The notes under the pieces were generated by a model. That model saw nothing but the letters and a program-made list of their open reading frames with translations. It was not told where the DNA came from and did no database searches. From Acidaminococcaceae bacterium (GTDB lineage Bacteria > Bacillota > Negativicutes > Acidaminococcales > Acidaminococcaceae), in the NCBI GenBank assembly GCA_022653215.1, contig JALCSJ010000031.1, positions 1-16,082 on the forward strand: a DNA stretch of 16,082 nt, written 5' to 3'. Every line of letters begins with the position of its first letter. Positions within the stretch are counted from its first letter, which is position 1. Below, one piece after another: positions 12,299-16,082 of the stretch. Position numbers and translations under genes: made by a program.

Positions 12299-15200
12299 GT
12301 GCGATTAAAATCATTTGAAGCTCGTGGCTTTAAGTCTTTTGCAGATAAGGTAGGATTGGATTTTGAAAATGGCATAACAGCAATTGTGGGACCTAACGGC
12401 AGCGGTAAAAGTAACATCTCTGATGCTATCCGCTGGGTAATGGGTGAGCAAAGTGCCAAGTATTTACGTGGTACAAAAATGGAAGATGTCATTTTTGCAG
12501 GCAGCAGTGAACGTCGTGCCATGGGTCTGGCAGAAGTTACCTTGGTCTTTGATAATTCAGACCATGCTTTGCCGGTGGATTTTGATGAAGTAACTATTAC
12601 CCGTCGTGTTTTTCGCAGCGGAGATAGTGAATATTATATTAATAAAAAGGCTTGCCGTTTGAAAGATGTAGTTAATCTTTTGGCAGATACCGGTCTAGGA
12701 CGTGGCAGTATGTCCATAATCGGTCAGAATAAAATTGATGAAATCTTAAATGCCCGTCCAGAGGACAGAAGAACTATCTTTGAAGAAGCGGCAGGTATTG
12801 CCAAATATCGCATGCGTAAAAAAGAAGCTATGCGAAAACTGGAAGATACAGGCACAAATCTGATTCGTATCAGCGATATTAAGAGCGAAATTGAGTCACG
12901 ACTGGCTCCTTTAAAAGAAGCATCGGAAAAAGCTATTATTTATCAGGGCAAAGCTGAAGAACTCAAAAAGGTAGAGGTTACTCAGTTTGTTCATAAAATA
13001 GAAAATATTGAAGCTATAAAAAATAAACTGGCTGAAAAATATGCCGGTTTAGAGGACCAAAATAATAAACTTTTGGCTGATGTTAATGTTAAAGAGGCGG
13101 AAAGCGTCGCTCTTAAAGTAGACCTGGATAGGCTTAATGAGCAGTATAACCAGCTGCAGACAATCTTGGCCGAAAAAGAAAAGCATATTGAGACACTCCG
13201 TGGTCAAGAAGGGGTTATGGAAGAGAGAATTACTCAAAGCCATAATAATATTGAGCGCCTGCAAAAAGCCAAAGACAAATTAACAGAACAATTAGCGGCT
13301 ATGAATGCTAATCTGGAAAGCATTGCCAACCAATATGATGGTTTGGATACGGAGCGTGCCAAAGCTCAGGTTGCTACAGACCAGTGTGCGGAAGAACAGG
13401 AAACAGTAACTGCTAAAATAAAAGAATTAGAAGAAAAAATCAGCAATTTCCAGTCCAGTGTTTTTGAAGGGATGCAGGAAATTGTTAATATGCGCAATAA
13501 AATTACTTCTCTGCAACAAGAGCAAGAACAGCTGCATAGAAAGAATGAGCAGCTTAAGATTAATATTGCTGATGGAGAAGCTAAGTATAAAGAAGCTGAC
13601 AACAAAAACAGAGAATTCGTGGATGAGGCGGAGAAGCTGGCTGCAGACCGTGCTAATGCTAAAGAGCAAATGGGCGGGGCAGAAAGGTCCAGGACATCTT
13701 TGGGTCAGGAATTAAATGAACAATATAGAGACAGAGATGCCATTAATAGAGAAATAGAAAAAACGGAAGCCCGTCTTAATGTTTTAGAAAACATGGAGAA
13801 AGAGCACGAAGGATTTGGCCGGGGGGTTAAAGCTGTTATTAAAAATCAGGCACCCTGGCAGCAAGGTGTAGTTGGCGTAGTGGCAGAACTCTTTAAAGTA
13901 GACGGACCTTATGTAACGGCTATTGAAACTGCTTTAGGGGGAGCCATGCAGAACATTGTTACTAAAGATGCTTCTGTAGCCAAAACTGCTATTGAATTTT
14001 TGAAGAGTACAAAAGCAGGCAGAGCCACCTTTTTGCCTTTGGATACTATTAGGCCGAGAAGCCTGGCAGACAGAGATAAATCTGCTCTAAAGGAACAAGG
14101 AATTTTAGGTATTGCAGCAGATTATGTAAAGACAGATGAACAGGTTCGTCCTGCTGTTAATTTTCTTTTGGGACAGGTACTTGTAGCCCAGAATATGGAC
14201 GCTGCCTTAAATGCTGCTCGCAAGAGTGATATGAGGCTGCGTATTGTTACTCTGGAAGGAGAAATAATTTACGCCGGTGGTTCTATGAGCGGCGGCCAGA
14301 AACAAAACGGAGCAACCAGTTTTCTTTCACGTAAGCAGGAAATTGCCAGCTTGGAAGCAAGCCTAGCGGTAAAGCATAAAAATCTTTTGACTCTGCAGGA
14401 AACTCTGGAGGTTAAAGAAGACAAAGTTAAAGCTTTAAATAAAACAATATCCGACTATCAGACAGCTTTGCAAAAATATGAAGTAAGACAGGCCGAATTA
14501 ACTGCTTTTCTGGAACGTACTAAAGCAGAAAAGGCTTCTCATACAGAAAATATTACGTTACTTTCCGGTGAAAAAGAAGCCAACAGCAAACGCTTCATGG
14601 AAGCTAATAGTGAAGTTGCTGCTTTGCAGCCTAAATTGGCGGCCATGGAAGCTGACGATGCTCAAGGTAAGGCAGAAGCCGACAGGTTAAGTAAGGAACT
14701 GGCCAGTGCCAAATTAGCTCAGGAAACAATTAATTCCCGTTACCAAGCGGCTAAAATTTCTTTGGAGACTGCTAAGAACAGCACAACTGTAGTAGGGGAA
14801 AGAATGCAGCAGGTTGATGCTGAGGTAAGCAGGCTTCAGAACGAAATCAATACCAATGAAGAAGACGTTGTGAAAACTAATGAGCTTATTACTGCTACCA
14901 CCAAGTCCAAAGAAGAACTGGCGGCTCAGCAGCAAATTTTGCTGCAAGAATTAAAAACGACTGATTCAGGAAAAGAAGAATTCCTGGGGAAACGTCAGCT
15001 GATTATCGACAAGCAGGCTGCAGCTCAGGAAGCTTTGGATGAGGTCAAGAAGCAACAGATTATTTGCCAGCAGAAACTTCATACTGTTGAAATGGATAAA
15101 GTAAAACAGGTAACGGAATATGATAATGCCCTGGAACAAATGGAAAACACTCACAAGCTGACTCCGGCAGCAGCCAGACAGGCAGGCATCGTTCTGGAAA

Positions 15201-15859
15201 TGAGCGATACGGCCCTGCACAAACAGGCTACGAGCCTCAATAAGGAAATTGAAGCTCTGGGTCCGGTAAATATTAGTGCTATTGAGGAATATAAAACAAC
15301 CAATGAGCGGTTTACTTTCCTGGACAAGCAATATAATGATTTATGCGAAGCAAAAGGAAAATTGGAGACAGTAATCAGCGGGATCAATACAGATATGAGT
15401 AAGCGTTTTAAAGAAGCTTTTGCTAAAATCAACGAATACTTTGGGTCATGTTATACAAAGTTGTTTGGAGGCGGTAAAGCTAAACTTGTGATGTTGGATG
15501 AAAACGATATTTTGGAATCAGGTGTTGATATTATAGTACAGCCACCGGGGAAAAAGCTTCAGAACCTGGCCTTGTTATCAGGCGGTGAGCGGGCTTTAAC
15601 GGTTATTGCTTTGTTGTTTGCTTTATTGACTTATCAACCGGCTCCTTTCTGTATTTTGGATGAAATTGATGCTCCTTTGGATGAGGCAAATATTGACCGG
15701 TTTGCGAAATTCCTTGCTGATTATGCCAAAGACACTCAGTTTATTGTTATTACTCACAGAAAAGGTACTATGGAAGCAGCTAATGTGCTGCATGGGGTAA
15801 CTATGGAGGAATCGGGTATTTCCCGGCTCCTATCTGTTAAATTAACGGAGATTGAATAA
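12299..15859 (+). CDS. smc: Chromosome partition protein SMC
   Basis: SMC is the ATPase core of the bacterial condensin (with ScpA and ScpB) that organises and segregates the chromosome. At 1186 residues it has the expected length. Domains in order: an N-terminal ATPase half with MRLKSFEARGFKSFADK at the start, Walker A GPNGSGKS at 31-38 and the Q-loop GQNKID near 142; a long charged coiled coil (about 165-500); the hinge (about 502-665, beginning at GFGRGVKAVI and ending before SMSGGQ); a returning coiled coil (to about 1010); and the C-terminal ATPase half with signature LSGGERALT from 1093 and Walker B CILDEIDAPLD with catalytic Glu1122. The start is GTG 12299 because MRLKSFEARGFKSFA aligns with the usual SMC N-terminus; the ribosome-binding site is weak. 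ftsY follows after 2 bases. rnc, common upstream of smc, is absent, and pyrR is there instead. Confidence 0.97.
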   Translation: MRLKSFEARGFKSFADKVGLDFENGITAIVGPNGSGKSNISDAIRWVMGEQSAKYLRGTKMEDVIFAGSSERRAMGLAEVTLVFDNSDHALPVDFDEVTITRRVFRSGDSEYYINKKACRLKDVVNLLADTGLGRGSMSIIGQNKIDEILNARPEDRRTIFEEAAGIAKYRMRKKEAMRKLEDTGTNLIRISDIKSEIESRLAPLKEASEKAIIYQGKAEELKKVEVTQFVHKIENIEAIKNKLAEKYAGLEDQNNKLLADVNVKEAESVALKVDLDRLNEQYNQLQTILAEKEKHIETLRGQEGVMEERITQSHNNIERLQKAKDKLTEQLAAMNANLESIANQYDGLDTERAKAQVATDQCAEEQETVTAKIKELEEKISNFQSSVFEGMQEIVNMRNKITSLQQEQEQLHRKNEQLKINIADGEAKYKEADNKNREFVDEAEKLAADRANAKEQMGGAERSRTSLGQELNEQYRDRDAINREIEKTEARLNVLENMEKEHEGFGRGVKAVIKNQAPWQQGVVGVVAELFKVDGPYVTAIETALGGAMQNIVTKDASVAKTAIEFLKSTKAGRATFLPLDTIRPRSLADRDKSALKEQGILGIAADYVKTDEQVRPAVNFLLGQVLVAQNMDAALNAARKSDMRLRIVTLEGEIIYAGGSMSGGQKQNGATSFLSRKQEIASLEASLAVKHKNLLTLQETLEVKEDKVKALNKTISDYQTALQKYEVRQAELTAFLERTKAEKASHTENITLLSGEKEANSKRFMEANSEVAALQPKLAAMEADDAQGKAEADRLSKELASAKLAQETINSRYQAAKISLETAKNSTTVVGERMQQVDAEVSRLQNEINTNEEDVVKTNELITATTKSKEELAAQQQILLQELKTTDSGKEEFLGKRQLIIDKQAAAQEALDEVKKQQIICQQKLHTVEMDKVKQVTEYDNALEQMENTHKLTPAAARQAGIVLEMSDTALHKQATSLNKEIEALGPVNISAIEEYKTTNERFTFLDKQYNDLCEAKGKLETVISGINTDMSKRFKEAFAKINEYFGSCYTKLFGGGKAKLVMLDENDILESGVDIIVQPPGKKLQNLALLSGGERALTVIALLFALLTYQPAPFCILDEIDAPLDEANIDRFAKFLADYAKDTQFIVITHRKGTMEAANVLHGVTMEESGISRLLSVKLTEIE

Positions 15860-15861
15860 CT

Positions 15862-16082
15862 ATGAGCTTTTTTGATAAATTAAAAACAGGTCTCACCAAG
15901 ACTAGAGCAAATTTCACAGATAGAATGGAAGATTTGGTAGGGGCCAGTGTGGACCTGGACGAAGATTTCATGGATGAAATGGAAATGATTTTAATCGCTG
16001 CCGACGTAGGGGTTAAAACTACCGAGAAAATTATGCGTGCTTTGCGTAAGGCTGCTTACGAAAGAACTATTAAGAAACCGGC
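15862..16082 (+). CDS. ftsY: Signal recognition particle receptor FtsY (5' part, truncated by window end)
   Basis: FtsY is the GTPase receptor for SRP at the membrane, guiding ribosomes that make membrane proteins. Only the first 73 residues are in the window. The start MSFFDKLKTGLTKTRANF and the following LDEDFMDEMEMILIAADVGVKTTEKI match the helical N domain; the GTP-binding G domain is downstream. The long acidic N-terminal region of E. coli FtsY is missing, as is usual in Firmicutes. GGAG at 15847-15850, inside the end of smc, is 11 bases before the ATG. Two bases separate it from smc, the classic smc–ftsY pair, so the two are co-transcribed. Confidence 0.92.
   Translation, partial: MSFFDKLKTGLTKTRANFTDRMEDLVGASVDLDEDFMDEMEMILIAADVGVKTTEKIMRALRKAAYERTIKKP

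Overview
The window is an ordinary-looking chromosomal stretch from a Gram-positive-lineage bacterium (Bacillota/Firmicutes). This rests on the gene set and order (recJ–rel–dtd–metallo-hydrolase–hisS–aspS, and lspA–rluD–pyrR–smc–ftsY), strong AG-rich ribosome-binding sites, TATAAT-type promoters with TGn extensions, moderately AT-rich DNA and the short FtsY N-terminus. A Negativicutes or Clostridia member is plausible, but that is inference. All genes lie on the + strand. There is no mobile element, CRISPR array, phage gene or tRNA gene that I can support.

Layout. 2-1438 is the 3' part of recJ. 1454-5834 is a tight block: the (p)ppGpp synthetase/hydrolase gene, dtd, a GloB-like metallo-beta-lactamase-fold hydrolase and an AI-2E-family membrane protein. 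It closes with a strong intrinsic terminator (5842-5877). A new promoter (5909-5938) drives hisS and aspS, which overlap by 4 bp. Directly behind aspS is a non-coding RNA gene, 9118-9308, with its own extended -10 promoter and terminator. Its fold and neighbourhood identify it as 6S RNA. tcdA follows, then a 188-bp intergenic segment with unexplained RNA-like structure and the lspA promoter. The last block is lspA–rluD–pyrR–smc–ftsY, closely packed or overlapping, with ftsY cut by the window edge.

How the genes work together. Most serve translation and its quality control: histidyl- and aspartyl-tRNA synthetases, D-aminoacyl-tRNA deacylase, ct6A tRNA modification and 23S pseudouridylation. 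Two global growth-phase regulators sit among them, Rel ((p)ppGpp) and 6S RNA (RNA polymerase). The second block mixes envelope functions (LspA for lipoprotein maturation, FtsY for SRP targeting), chromosome condensation (SMC) and pyrimidine control (PyrR).

I found no convincing undescribed multi-gene system. The points most worth a second look are the structured segment at 10171-10254, which has a terminator-like fold and a partial resemblance to the 3' half of a thiamin-pyrophosphate riboswitch; the start of rluD, where a non-canonical ATT start fits the ribosome-binding site better than the nearest ATG; and a perfect hairpin that covers the only Shine-Dalgarno-like sequence ahead of the AI-2E-family gene.
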